This document shows, one piece after another, positions 8,967-17,631 of a stretch of DNA of 64,000 nucleotides (the stretch's first letter is position 1; the number at the start of each line of letters is the position of its first letter). Source of the DNA: Oceaniovalibus guishaninsula JLT2003. GTDB taxonomy: Bacteria > Pseudomonadota > Alphaproteobacteria > Rhodobacterales > Rhodobacteraceae. The notes under the pieces are model-generated. The model had not been told where the DNA came from, ran no database searches, and saw nothing but the letters and a program-made list of their open reading frames with translations. The stretch is taken from the NCBI RefSeq assembly GCF_000299575.1, contig NZ_AMGO01000046.1:1-64000 (forward strand), in the 5' to 3' direction. The translations under genes were made by a program, and so were the position numbers.

Positions 8967-10107
8967 CGATGACGACCTGATTGTTCTGGATCTGCGCGAT
9001 GGCCAGTGCCCGTTGCGTCGTGCCGTCCGGGCGCAGGCGGAAGACGCCGGACGATCCGGCGAACCCGTCCGGCTGGGTCAGTGCCCGGCCCGTCAGCGCG
9101 TCCGACCGTCCGCTGGCGACCAGCGATCCGATGGCCTGGATCGCGTCATAGGCAAGCCCCGCCAGCGGATGCGGCGCGCTGCCATAGGCGGCACGATAGC
9201 GCGCCTCGAACTGGTCCAGCACGGATTGGTCGGGCAGGGTGAACAGACCGCCCTGAAGACCCGGCAGCGTCAGCGCCTGCGGCAGGCTGTTCCAGCGCGT
9301 CAGTCCCAGCATGCGAACCTGCCCCGGATCGACGCCGTTTTCGGGCAATGTCGTGGCGATCAGGGGCAGGTCGCTGTCGACATTGGCGGTCAGGAAGACC
9401 GACGTGGCCCCGGACGACTGCACGGTTTGCGCGATGCGCGGTCCCGCCGCGACAATGCCCTGCTGCGACAGCGGATAGGATTCCACCCCGGCAACGCGGA
9501 TATTGTTCGCCCTTGCGGCGTTGACGATGGCGTCGCGCCCGACCTGTCCCGCCAGATCGTCGGAATGAACGACGACGACACTGTTGCGCCCCTGCCGCAC
9601 CGCATAGGCCGACAGCCGCCCCGCAATGTCCGAGAATGTCTGCCCCAGCACGAAGACGTTGCCGCCCGCCAGTGCCGCGTTGTTGGAAAACGACAGCACG
9701 TTCACGTTCCGGCCTGCCGTGGCGGATGTCACCGCCGCCGTGGTCTGGCTGTAAAGCGGCCCGACGATGATGCCCGCGCCGTCCGCGATCGCCTGCTGCG
9801 CGGCGGCGGCGGCGGTCGCGGGGTTGCCGGCGGTGTCGTAGACGCGCAGGTCGATGCGGACGTTGCGCAGATCATTCACCGCAAGCCGCGCCGCGTTTTC
9901 AAGGCTTTGGCCCACAACGCCGCCGCCGCCGCCTTCGCCCTTGGGAACCAGCAGCGCGACCGGCACGGGGGCGGACGGATCGACCGAAGGGCCACCGCGA
10001 CCGGCGCCGGTCGTCATCGGCTGACACGCCGCCAGCGCCACAAGCGTCGCGGCAAGCGTGGCCAGACGGGCCAACGGGTTGCGAACGGATCGAATCGAGG
10101 CAAACAT
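8926..10107 (-). CDS. LpoA-like penicillin-binding protein activator (lipoprotein, periplasmic binding fold)
   Basis: 393 aa from the ATG at 10107. The start MFASIRSVRNP followed by a hydrophobic run and ALAACQPM is a lipoprotein signal with the acylated Cys near residue 28. The mature part begins PVPVALLVPKGEG and has repeated Rossmann-like halves typical of type 1 periplasmic binding proteins (ADGAGIIVGPLYSQTTAA; GNVFVLGQTFSDIAGR). Alphaproteobacterial proteins of this kind are annotated as LpoA-family activators of PBP1; a branched-chain amino-acid binding role is less likely because no transporter genes are nearby. glnD overlaps its 3' end. Confidence 0.8.
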   Translation of the reverse strand: MFASIRSVRNPLARLATLAATLVALAACQPMTTGAGRGGPSVDPSAPVPVALLVPKGEGGGGGVVGQSLENAARLAVNDLRNVRIDLRVYDTAGNPATAAAAAQQAIADGAGIIVGPLYSQTTAAVTSATAGRNVNVLSFSNNAALAGGNVFVLGQTFSDIAGRLSAYAVRQGRNSVVVVHSDDLAGQVGRDAIVNAARANNIRVAGVESYPLSQQGIVAAGPRIAQTVQSSGATSVFLTANVDSDLPLIATTLPENGVDPGQVRMLGLTRWNSLPQALTLPGLQGGLFTLPDQSVLDQFEARYRAAYGSAPHPLAGLAYDAIQAIGSLVASGRSDALTGRALTQPDGFAGSSGVFRLRPDGTTQRALAIAQIQNNQVVIVDPAPRRFGAAGF

Positions 10108-10215
10108 CCCGGCAACTCCCTCTATTCCGGTCGGTCCCGCCGGGGCGTCCTCGCCGGGCCAATGAGAAGGCGACCCTATGCGCAGCACCGGCCCAAGTAA
10201 ATCGGTCCCGTCCTC

Positions 10216-11064
10216 ATGAGCGTCGGGGCACCGACCGGATCGCTGACGCTGGTGGCGACGCCCATCGGATCGGCGCGCGACATCACTCTGCGCGCGCTCG
10301 ACATCCTGCGCGATGCGGACGTGCTGGTCGCCGAGGATACCCGCACGCTGCGCAAGCTGATGCAGATCCACGGCATTCCTGTCGGCGGCCGGCCGGTGCT
10401 GGCCTATCACGATCACAACGGCGCCGCCATGCGGCCGCGTCTGCTGGACCTGATCCGCGAAGGCAGATCGGTGGCCTATGCGTCCGATGCGGGCACGCCG
10501 CTGATCGCGGATCCGGGTTACGCCCTTGCGCGCGAAGCCACCCTGGCGGGGCTGCGGGTGACGACCGCGCCGGGCGCCTCGGCGGTTCTGACGGCGCTGT
10601 CGCTTTCGGGGCTGCCGACCGACCGTTTCCTGTTCGCCGGTTTCCTGCCGCCGACCGACGACGCCCGCGCGACCGCGCTTGCCGAACTCGCCTCTGTTCC
10701 CGCGACGCTGGTCTTCTACGAAGCGCCAAGCCGTTGCGCGCGGATGCTCGACGGCCTGCTGCGCAGCCTCGGCGACCGGGATGCGGCGCTTTGCCGGGAA
10801 CTGACCAAAAAGTTCGAGGAGGTGCGCCGCGGCCCCCTGTCGGTGCTGCTTGCGGGATGTCAGGAGAATCCGCCGCGGGGCGAAATCGTGATCGTGGTGG
10901 ATCGCGACCGCAGCGTCGCGTCTTCCGACGACATCGACGCCGACCTGCGCCACGCGATGCAGACGATGAGCGTCAAGGACGCCGCAACCACCATCGCGGG
11001 CGCGCGCAACGTGCCGCGCCGCGAGGTCTATCAGCGCGCCTTGCGTATGCAGGACCGCGAATGA
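10216..11064 (+). CDS. rsmI: 16S rRNA (cytidine1402-2'-O)-methyltransferase RsmI
   Basis: 282 aa. N-terminus GSLTLVATPIGSARDITLRALDIL, then VAEDTRTLRKLMQIHGI and SDAGTPLIADPGY, the classic tetrapyrrole-methylase-fold signatures of RsmI; TLVFYEAPSR and RELTKKFEEVRRG are the conserved central blocks. It 2'-O-methylates C1402 of 16S rRNA using SAM. The next gene starts at the ATGA overlap (11061-11064), and the lipoprotein gene is divergent. rsmI-yraN-gshB is a common alphaproteobacterial order. Confidence 0.96.
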   Translation: MSVGAPTGSLTLVATPIGSARDITLRALDILRDADVLVAEDTRTLRKLMQIHGIPVGGRPVLAYHDHNGAAMRPRLLDLIREGRSVAYASDAGTPLIADPGYALAREATLAGLRVTTAPGASAVLTALSLSGLPTDRFLFAGFLPPTDDARATALAELASVPATLVFYEAPSRCARMLDGLLRSLGDRDAALCRELTKKFEEVRRGPLSVLLAGCQENPPRGEIVIVVDRDRSVASSDDIDADLRHAMQTMSVKDAATTIAGARNVPRREVYQRALRMQDRE

Positions 11065-11411
11065 GCGGCGCGCGATCTTATCGGGCGGGCCTTGCCGCCG
11101 AGGAACGGGTCGCCGCCGAATACCGGCGCACCGGGCATGTCGCCCTTGAACGCCGATGGCGCGGCGCGGGCGGCGAGATCGACCTGATATTCCACAAGGG
11201 TGCCGAGGTGATCTTTGTCGAGGTCAAGCAATCGCGCAGCCACGACCGTGCGGCGGCAAGCCTGTCGCAGCGCCAGATCGCCCGGCTCTATGCCGCCGCG
11301 GCCGAGTTTCTGGGAACCCGACCCGAAGGATCGCTGACACCCGCGCGCTTCGATGTCGCGACCGTCGACGGGACGGGGCGCGTGTCAATTCTGGAAAACG
11401 CCTTCGCGTGA
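11061..11411 (+). CDS. YraN-family (UPF0102) putative endonuclease
   Basis: 116 aa. Contains GLAAEERVAAEYRRTGH and the nuclease-like core GGEIDLIFHKGAEVIFVEVKQS (E...D...EVK, the PD-(D/E)xK Holliday-resolvase fold). Function not established for the family. Begins in a four-base overlap with rsmI, so translation is probably coupled. Confidence 0.9.
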   Translation: MSGARSYRAGLAAEERVAAEYRRTGHVALERRWRGAGGEIDLIFHKGAEVIFVEVKQSRSHDRAAASLSQRQIARLYAAAAEFLGTRPEGSLTPARFDVATVDGTGRVSILENAFA

Positions 11412-11465
11412 TTGTCAGTCCCGTCGCCAGCGGGCATGTAGGACCGGCCCGAGCGGAGAATGCAT

Positions 11466-12407
11466 GTGAGCCTCAAGATCGCCTTTCAGATGGACCCGCT
11501 GGGCGCCGTCAATATCGACGCCGACAGCACCTTTCGCCTTATGGTCGAGGCGCAGGAACGGGGTCATTCGCTGTTCTACTATACCCCCGACAAGCTGTCG
11601 TGGCGCGACAACGCGGTCCGCGCCCGCGGCTGGCCCGTCACCGTCCGGCGCGAGCGGGGCAACCATTTCTCGGCCGGGGACGAGACCGAGATCGTGCTGT
11701 CCACCTGCGACGTAATCTGGCTGCGCCAGGATCCGCCCTTCGACATGGGCTATATCACCACCACACATCTGCTCGACCTGGTGGGGGGCAGAACGCTGGT
11801 GGTCAACGATCCCTTCTGGGTGCGCAACTATCCCGAAAAGCTGCTGGTGCTGAAGTTTCCCGACCTTCATCCGCCGACGGTCGTGGCGCGCGATCTGGGG
11901 GCTTTGCAGAAATTCAAGGCGGATCACGGCGACATCATCGTCAAGCCGCTTTACGGCAATGGCGGGGCAGGGGTGTTCCGCCTGCCCGACAGCGACCGCA
12001 ACCTGGCCTCGCTGCACGAGATGTTCACCGGCATCAACAACGAGCCGTTGATCGCGCAGCAATACCTGCCTGCGGTCAGCGCCGGCGACAAGCGGATCAT
12101 CCTTGTCGATGGCGAGGCCGTGGGCGCCATCAACCGCATTCCGGCGCAGGGCGAGACGCGGTCGAACATGCATGTGGGCGGGCGCCCCGAACCCGTCGCG
12201 CTGACCGCGCGGGACCGCGAGATCTGCGAAGCGATCGGCCCGCTGCTGCGCGAAAAGGGCCAGGTCTTTGTCGGGATTGACGTAATCGGCGACTGGCTGA
12301 CGGAAATCAACGTCACATCGCCCACCGGCATTCAGGAACTGGAACGGTTCGACGGCGTGAACGTCGCCGCCCTGATCTGGGAGGCGGTGGAGCGGCGGCT
12401 GGTCTGA
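11466..12407 (+). CDS. gshB: Glutathione synthetase
   Basis: 313 aa, an ATP-grasp enzyme that adds glycine to gamma-glutamylcysteine. Starts [20 protein letters not shown], the well-conserved GshB N-terminus; later [37 protein letters not shown] (ATP-grasp loop) and [14 protein letters not shown] (metal/ATP site). I use the GTG at 11466 because GGAGA (11455-11459) sits six bases before it; the in-frame ATG at 11460 touches that ribosome site. The ComM-like gene converges six bases downstream. Confidence 0.95.
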   Translation: MSLKIAFQMDPLGAVNIDADSTFRLMVEAQERGHSLFYYTPDKLSWRDNAVRARGWPVTVRRERGNHFSAGDETEIVLSTCDVIWLRQDPPFDMGYITTTHLLDLVGGRTLVVNDPFWVRNYPEKLLVLKFPDLHPPTVVARDLGALQKFKADHGDIIVKPLYGNGGAGVFRLPDSDRNLASLHEMFTGINNEPLIAQQYLPAVSAGDKRIILVDGEAVGAINRIPAQGETRSNMHVGGRPEPVALTARDREICEAIGPLLREKGQVFVGIDVIGDWLTEINVTSPTGIQELERFDGVNVAALIWEAVERRLV

Positions 12408-12413
12408 CGGCCC

Positions 12414-13922
12414 TCAGCGCCCCGCCGGCAGGCGGAACGCGACGGCCTCGGCGATATGCGGCAGGCGGACGGTGTCCGACCCGTCGAGATCGGCAATCGT
12501 GCGGGCCACGCGCAGGATGCGGTGATAGCCGCGCGCGGTAAGGCCAAAGCGATCCGCCGCACGAGCCAGGAACGCCCGCCCTTCGGGATCGGGGCCGGCA
12601 ATGTCGTCCAGCAGCGCGCCGCCGGCATCCGCGTTCACGCGCACGCCTTCCACCCCGTCGAACCGCCGCGCCTGCACCTTGCGCGCTTCGGCCACGCGGG
12701 CGGCGACGATTGCCGAAGTCTCTCCGGTGGCGGGCGCATCCAGGTCGGCGAACGCCACCGGCGGCACGTCCACGCGCAGATCGAAGCGGTCCAGCAGCGG
12801 CCCCGAGATGCGGTTCATGTATTCCTCGCCGCAGACCGGCACGCGGGCGCAGGCGCGCGCGGGATCGGTCATGTATCCGCAGCGGCAGGGATTGGCGGCG
12901 GCGATCAGCAGAAACCGGCAGGGATAGCGGACATGCGCATTGGCCCGCGCGATGACGACATCGCCCGTCTCGATGGGCTGGCGCAGCGTTTCCAGCACGG
13001 GCCGGGCGAATTCGGGAAACTCGTCCATGAACAGCACGCCGTTATGCGCCAGGCTGATCTGGCCGGGCTTGGCCCCCTTGCCGCCGCCGACGATGGCGGC
13101 CATCGACGCGGTGTGATGCGGTTCCTGAAAGGGACGCGCACGGCTGATGCCGCCTTCGTCCAGCAACCCCGCCAGCGAATGGATCATCGACGTTTCCAGC
13201 GCCTCGGCGGCGGTCAGGGGCGGCAGGATGCCCGGCAGACGCTGGGCCAGCATGGACTTGCCCGATCCGGGCGTTCCGACCATCAGCAGGTGGTGCCGTC
13301 CGGCGGCGGCGATTTCCAGCGCGCGCTTGGCGCGTTCCTGGCCCTTCACCTCGGACAGATCCCGGCCTGCGGGCGGATCCAGCACCTCGCCCGCTTCGGA
13401 CGGATCCAGCGGGGCCTGCCCGGTGAAGTGCTGGATGGCGGCCGCCAACGAGCGGGGGGCGATCACCGTCGCCGCATCGACCCACGCGGCCTCGGCCCCG
13501 CAGGGCTGGGGACAAAGCAGCAGGCGATCTTCCTCGACCGCCGTCATCGCGGCGGGCAGCGCGCCGATAATCGGCATCAAGGTGCCGTCCAGCGCCAGTT
13601 CACCCAAGGCCAGCGTCGTCTCGACCGCCTCGCGCGGGACGATGTCCAGTTCGGCCAGCAGCGCCATAGCGATGGGCAGATCGAAATGGCTGCCCTCTTT
13701 CGGCAGGTCGGCAGGGGCCAGGTTGACGGTGATACGTTTGGACGGCAGCGCGATGGCCATCGACCCCAGCGCCGCGCGGATCCGGTCACGCGCCTCGGAC
13801 ACGGCCTTGTCGGGCAGGCCGACGATGGAAAACGCGGGCAGACCGGGCGAGACGGCGCATTGCACTTCGACCAGCCGCGCCTCGATCCCCTCGAACGCCA
13901 CGGTATAGGCGCGTGTGACCAC
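12414..13922 (-). CDS. comM: YifB/ComM-family Mg-chelatase-like AAA ATPase
   Basis: 502 aa. N-terminal ChlI-type domain (GIEARLVEVQCAVSPGLPAF, FDLPIAMALLAE), then a AAA core with Walker A GTPGSGKSMLAQRLPG near residue 220 and sensor/Walker B GVLFMDEFPEF, a zinc-like CRCGYMTDPARACAR segment, and a C-terminal helical domain ending RTIADLDGSDTVR. ComM in Vibrio promotes branch migration during natural transformation; the same role here is inferred. The start is GTG at 13922. Confidence 0.92.
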   Translation of the reverse strand: MVTRAYTVAFEGIEARLVEVQCAVSPGLPAFSIVGLPDKAVSEARDRIRAALGSMAIALPSKRITVNLAPADLPKEGSHFDLPIAMALLAELDIVPREAVETTLALGELALDGTLMPIIGALPAAMTAVEEDRLLLCPQPCGAEAAWVDAATVIAPRSLAAAIQHFTGQAPLDPSEAGEVLDPPAGRDLSEVKGQERAKRALEIAAAGRHHLLMVGTPGSGKSMLAQRLPGILPPLTAAEALETSMIHSLAGLLDEGGISRARPFQEPHHTASMAAIVGGGKGAKPGQISLAHNGVLFMDEFPEFARPVLETLRQPIETGDVVIARANAHVRYPCRFLLIAAANPCRCGYMTDPARACARVPVCGEEYMNRISGPLLDRFDLRVDVPPVAFADLDAPATGETSAIVAARVAEARKVQARRFDGVEGVRVNADAGGALLDDIAGPDPEGRAFLARAADRFGLTARGYHRILRVARTIADLDGSDTVRLPHIAEAVAFRLPAGR

Positions 13923-13970
13923 GATGGCCCTTTCTGTTTCCCACCCACCCGGCGGATAGACGCCGCATCT

Positions 13971-14654
13971 TTAGGAATGGTTAACCACCGGCCAGTTGGC
14001 GGGTGGATGATCGCGGCCGTATTGCGGCAGATCCGGCCCTTGTATCAACGCGGCCGCACGCCACGCGTCGAAGGACGGATGCGGCAGATGCACGGCGACA
14101 TAGGCGGCTGCCTGCGGCGTTACCGGCAGACCGTAGCCTGCGATGCGCGCCGCGACAGGGGCGAAGAACGCATCGGCCACGCAGTAATCGCCGCAGAGCC
14201 ACGGGCCCTCGGCCCCGCAGGTTTTCCGCGCCTGGGACCAGATCGTGTCGAGGCGACCGAGCTCGCGCAGAACCGCGTCGCTTGGTCCGGTGTCGCGATA
14301 GGCTTGCCGCAGGTTCATCGGATAGTCGCCGCGCAGGGCCGCGAAGCCGCTGTGCATCTCGGCCGTCAAGGTCCGGGCGGTGGCGCGGGCGTGCGGACTT
14401 GCGGGCCAGTGACCCGCCTCGGGGTGACGGCTCGCCAGTTCCTCGGCGATGGCCAGGCTGTCGTGAACGACGGCGCCTTCCGGGGTGATTCAGGTCGGCA
14501 CGGTGCGGGCCGGCGCATGATTGGCCAAGGTGCGCGCCATGCTGCCATCGGCAAGCGACACGAAGCGCACGGGCACGTCCAGGCCGAAAGCATGGAACAG
14601 CAGCCAGCCGCGCAGCGACCAACTGGAAAAGGCGCGGTCGCCAAGGATGAGCAT
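13971..14654 (-). pseudogene. Glutathione S-transferase family protein broken by an in-frame stop
   Basis: From the ATG at 14654 the frame reads MLILGDRAFSSWSLRGWLLF, an intact thioredoxin-like N-terminal GST domain, up to RTVPT at codon 54. Codon 55 is TGA (14490-14492), and the same frame continues without shift into ITPEGAVVHDSLAIAEELAS and a complete GST C-terminal domain to a TAA at 13971. Full length would be 227 codons. The break falls in the conserved cis-proline/glutathione loop (VP then the E-S/D-S motif), so a truncated product could not fold as GST. A lone substitution or a base-calling error are both possible. Confidence 0.82.
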
Positions 14655-14698
14655 GTCCGTATTCCTTGTAGTTCAGGGCACCTGGCCCGCTGGCCATG

Positions 14699-15265
14699 TT
14701 ACGGGATGTGATTGACAGGTTCGGCGCGGCCGTTCCCGAGATCGACGCGCGTCACCGATAGGTTGTCGATGCGCTGCGCGAAGGCCTGCCGGGTCGTCAG
14801 CCCCCCGGCCCGCTGGATCTGCGTCAGGATGGGGCCGAAATGGGCCACGACGACGATTTCCGGTGCCAGTCCCATCAGCCGGTCCGCTGCCGCATCGACC
14901 CGCATGCGCAGGTCGTTCCAGCTTTCCCCGCCGGGCGGCCGGACATCGCCGGGACTGTCCCAGAAGGCGCGGATGCCGACCGGATCCTCCTGCGCGATTT
15001 CGTCGTGGGACCGAAGCTCCCAGTCGCCAAAGCTCATTTCGCGCAGGTCGGGGTCGGGGGGCAGAAGCGGGCGGTCGCCGCGTATCGCATCCGCGGTGAC
15101 AATCGCGCGCAGCAGGGTGGAGGATACGACCGGCGCCTTCGCCGGCAGGAATCCCGACAGGCGATCCAGCAGACCCGCATCCGAAAGATCGGCCGGCAGG
15201 TCCGACCACCCGACCATCGTCCTGGCATGCGTCGGCGCATGCCTGACCCACCAGAGCGCCGTCAT
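14699..15265 (-). CDS. cobC: Histidine phosphatase family protein, probable alpha-ribazole phosphatase
   Basis: 188 aa. It starts MTALWWVRHAPTHARTMVGW with the catalytic RHA(P)T signature of the phosphoglycerate-mutase superfamily (RHG variant); AHFGPI near residue 140 supplies the second histidine (VVVAHFGPIL). Its ATG overlaps the stop of cobU by four bases, so I infer the cobalamin phosphatase CobC, which removes phosphate in nucleotide-loop assembly. On sequence alone other phosphatases of the family are possible. Confidence 0.82.
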   Translation of the reverse strand: MTALWWVRHAPTHARTMVGWSDLPADLSDAGLLDRLSGFLPAKAPVVSSTLLRAIVTADAIRGDRPLLPPDPDLREMSFGDWELRSHDEIAQEDPVGIRAFWDSPGDVRPPGGESWNDLRMRVDAAADRLMGLAPEIVVVAHFGPILTQIQRAGGLTTRQAFAQRIDNLSVTRVDLGNGRAEPVNHIP

Positions 15266-15798
15266 GACGCCCCCTCGGGCAGCGTGCCCTTCAACGCAAG
15301 GGGCAGCCCGGCCATCACCCCGACGACCCGATCCGCTTCGGCGGCAAGCGCGCGGTTCAGACGGCCCTGCGCCTCGCGGAACCGCCGCGACAGCGCGTTG
15401 TCCGGCACGATGCCCAGCCCGACCTCGTTGCTGACGACGATCAGCGGACAGGGGCGGGCGGCGATGGCCGCCAGCAGGTCGATAATCGCCCCATCCGTGT
15501 CCCTGCCTGCCAGCAGGACGTTCGTGAGCCATAATGTCGCACAATCGACCAGCGCCGCCCCCCCCGCAGGCAGCGCCGCGATGCTGCGCCCAAGCTCCAG
15601 CGGAACCTCGACCGTCTGCCAGCCATCGGCGGCGCGACCCTTGCGATGCAAGGCGATCTTGGCCGTCATCTCGTCGTCGAAGGGTTGCGCGGTGGCGATG
15701 TAGGTCAGCGGCAGGCGGGTCGCGCGGGCGATCCGTTCGGCCATTGCCGACTTGCCCGAGGACGCCCCCCCTAGAACAAATACCAGCGGAGGCAACAT
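15262..15798 (-). CDS. cobU: Adenosylcobinamide kinase / adenosylcobinamide-phosphate guanylyltransferase
   Basis: 178 aa from the ATG at 15798. P-loop FVLGGASSGKSAMAERIA at residues 6-23, then LTYIATAQPFDDEMTAKIALHR (substrate histidine region), DCATLWLTNVL and the SNEVGLGIVP motif, all diagnostic of CobU/CobP. It phosphorylates adenosylcobinamide and transfers GMP to it. An upstream extension of 16 codons has no support. cobC follows in an ATGA overlap, and rpoH is divergent. Confidence 0.95.
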   Translation of the reverse strand: MLPPLVFVLGGASSGKSAMAERIARATRLPLTYIATAQPFDDEMTAKIALHRKGRAADGWQTVEVPLELGRSIAALPAGGAALVDCATLWLTNVLLAGRDTDGAIIDLLAAIAARPCPLIVVSNEVGLGIVPDNALSRRFREAQGRLNRALAAEADRVVGVMAGLPLALKGTLPEGAS

Positions 15799-15911
15799 CG
15801 GCGGGGGAACTTTCCATTGTCGGGCGGCGTCTGCCCTGCGTAGCATCGACCGAGCGGACAGTTAAGCGGGATCGCCGTGACACGGACGCCGCCCGTATCG
15901 GAGGAGTTGAG

Positions 15912-16790
15912 ATGGCACTGGATGGATTCTCCGATCAGACGATGTCCCGCAAGGCCATGCAGGCCGAATTGCTGGATGCCGAAACCGAATTGCGCCTTGC
16001 CTATGCCTGGCGCGATCAGCGGGACGAGGCGGCGCTGCATCGCCTGATAACCGCCTATATGCGGCTGGCGATCAGCATGGCCGCCAAGTTCCGCCGGTAT
16101 GGCGCCCCGATGAACGATCTGATCCAGGAGGCCGGGCTGGGTCTGATGAAGGCTGCGGACAAGTTCGACCCCGATCGCGGTGTGCGGTTCTCGACCTATG
16201 CCGTGTGGTGGATCAAGGCCAGCATTCAGGACTATGTGATGCGCAACTGGTCCATGGTGCGCACCGGATCGACCAGCAGCCAGAAGTCGCTGTTCTTCAA
16301 CATGCGCCGGGTGCAGGCCCGCCTTGAACGCGAGGCCGCCGCGCGGGGCGAACGGCTGGACCGTCACCAGATGCGTCAGATGATCTCGACCGAGGTGGGG
16401 GTGCCGCTGCACGATGTCGAAATGATGGAAGGGCGGTTGGCCGGGTCGGACTTTTCGCTCAACGCCACCCAATCGACCGAGGATGAGGGCCGTCAGTGGA
16501 TCGACGCCTTGCAGGACGAAAGCGCGCAGGCGGACGAAACGGTGACGCATGCCAAGGATCTGGCGACGCTTCGGCAATGGCTGGTTTCGGCGATGGGGCA
16601 ATTGAACGAACGCGAACGGTTCATCGTCCGCGAACGCAAGCTGCGTGATCAGCCCCGCACGCTGGAATCGCTGGGTGTCGAGCTTGGCTTGAGCAAGGAG
16701 CGGGTGCGCCAGCTGGAAGCGGCCGCCTTCGGCAAGCTGCGTCGCTCTTTGGAAACGCAATCGGCCGAGGTCCGTCATTTTCTGGCGTAA
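15912..16790 (+). CDS. rpoH: RNA polymerase sigma factor, sigma-32 family (RpoHII-like)
   Basis: 292 aa. Region 2: ITAYMRLAISMAAKFRRYG and DLIQEAGLGLMKAADKFDPDRGVRFSTYAVWWIKASIQDYVMRNWS; the RpoH box QKSLFFNMRR near residue 120; region 4: LNERERFIVRERKL and LGLSKERVRQLEAAA. The RpoH box separates it from sigma-70 housekeeping factors. The length and the start MALDGFSDQTMSRKAM resemble RpoHII of Rhodobacter, which responds to singlet oxygen; this assignment rests on recall and not on an alignment. The chaN-like frame begins inside its last codons. Confidence 0.93.
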   Translation: MALDGFSDQTMSRKAMQAELLDAETELRLAYAWRDQRDEAALHRLITAYMRLAISMAAKFRRYGAPMNDLIQEAGLGLMKAADKFDPDRGVRFSTYAVWWIKASIQDYVMRNWSMVRTGSTSSQKSLFFNMRRVQARLEREAAARGERLDRHQMRQMISTEVGVPLHDVEMMEGRLAGSDFSLNATQSTEDEGRQWIDALQDESAQADETVTHAKDLATLRQWLVSAMGQLNERERFIVRERKLRDQPRTLESLGVELGLSKERVRQLEAAAFGKLRRSLETQSAEVRHFLA

Positions 16791-17580
16791 CGCTGCGCTG
16801 GTCGCCATCGCTGCGCTGATCTTTGCCCCGGCGACGGCCCGGACCGATGCCATGCCGCTGGACGCCGACGTCGTTCTGATGGGCGAGGTGCACGACAACC
16901 CCGTGCATCATGTCAATCAGGCAATCTGGCTGGACCGGATGAAGCCCGCCGCCGTGGTGTTCGAACAGTTGCCGCCCCACTTGGCGCAGGTCGCCGAATC
17001 CCTGCGCGGGTCCGCTGCCGACGTTCTTGGCGCGGCGTTGGAATGGGAAGGCCGTGGCTGGCCGGATTTCGAGATGTATCATCCCGTCTTCATCGCGGCG
17101 GGCGACGCGGCCATCTTCGGCGCGGAGGTTGCGGGCGCCGAGATCGAAAGCGTCTTCGCTGGCGGCCTCGCCGCATCGCGCGATCTGACGGCGATTTTCG
17201 GGCTGGACGCCCCCCTTTCGGCCGAGATTCGCGCGAAACGCCTGGACGAAATCGCTCAAGCGCATTGCAACTTCATGCCCGAGGATTCGCTGGCCGCGAT
17301 GCTGGACGTGCAGCGCCTGCGCGATGCGGCCCTGGCCGAGGCCGTGATCGCCGCCTGGGAGGAGACGGGCGGCCCCGTCGCGGTCGTCACCGGCAACGGC
17401 CATGCCCGTGACGACTGGGGCGTTCCATCGCTTCTGCAAGCCGTGCGGCCCGATCTGTCGGTGATCGCGCTGGGACAGCTTTCGAGCCCGCCGTCATCCG
17501 ATGTGCCGTTCGACGATTGGGTCGTGGCGCCCTATCTCGATGCCGACACGCGCGGCGATCCGTGCGACGCCCTGCGCTAG
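16777..17580 (+). CDS. ChaN/Tiki-superfamily secreted protein, probable ATT start
   Basis: The conserved part has DADVVLMGEVHDNPVHHVNQA and VAVVTGNGHARDDWGVPSLL, the E-H and GNGH motifs of the ChaN (heme-binding uptake / Tiki) superfamily. The first ATG (16852) is right at the first beta-strand. The frame upstream encodes FWRNAALVAIAALIFAPATA, a good signal peptide, but has no ATG, GTG or TTG before it; the ATT at 16777 lies six bases after GAGG and would give 267 aa. Start inferred; a cytoplasmic protein from 16852 (242 aa) is the conservative alternative. Not a confirmed heme protein. Confidence 0.78.
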   Translation: MFWRNAALVAIAALIFAPATARTDAMPLDADVVLMGEVHDNPVHHVNQAIWLDRMKPAAVVFEQLPPHLAQVAESLRGSAADVLGAALEWEGRGWPDFEMYHPVFIAAGDAAIFGAEVAGAEIESVFAGGLAASRDLTAIFGLDAPLSAEIRAKRLDEIAQAHCNFMPEDSLAAMLDVQRLRDAALAEAVIAAWEETGGPVAVVTGNGHARDDWGVPSLLQAVRPDLSVIALGQLSSPPSSDVPFDDWVVAPYLDADTRGDPCDALR

Positions 17581-17583
17581 GTC

Positions 17584-17611
17584 TTGTCGGCGCGGCGGCG
17601 CCTCACTAGGG
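17584..17611 (+). promoter_or_regulatory. Possible promoter of coaBC
   Basis: TTGTCG (17584-17589), 16 bases, CTAGGG (17606-17611) inside CACTAGGGTCCG. The same 12-base string occurs before the amino-acid binding protein gene, which argues for a shared -10 type. Confidence 0.4.
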
Positions 17612-17631
17612 TCCGCCGCCAAGGGGTGCCG

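Noticed and set aside
14490-14492. TGA in the GST read as selenocysteine
   Set aside because: The position is not a redox cysteine in the family, and no selenocysteine element was recognisable downstream.
15799-15911. GGAAC, 17 bases, CGTC before rpoH as an EcfG-type promoter
   Set aside because: The -10 part is a poor match, and most Rhodobacteraceae lack the EcfG system; I cannot support it.
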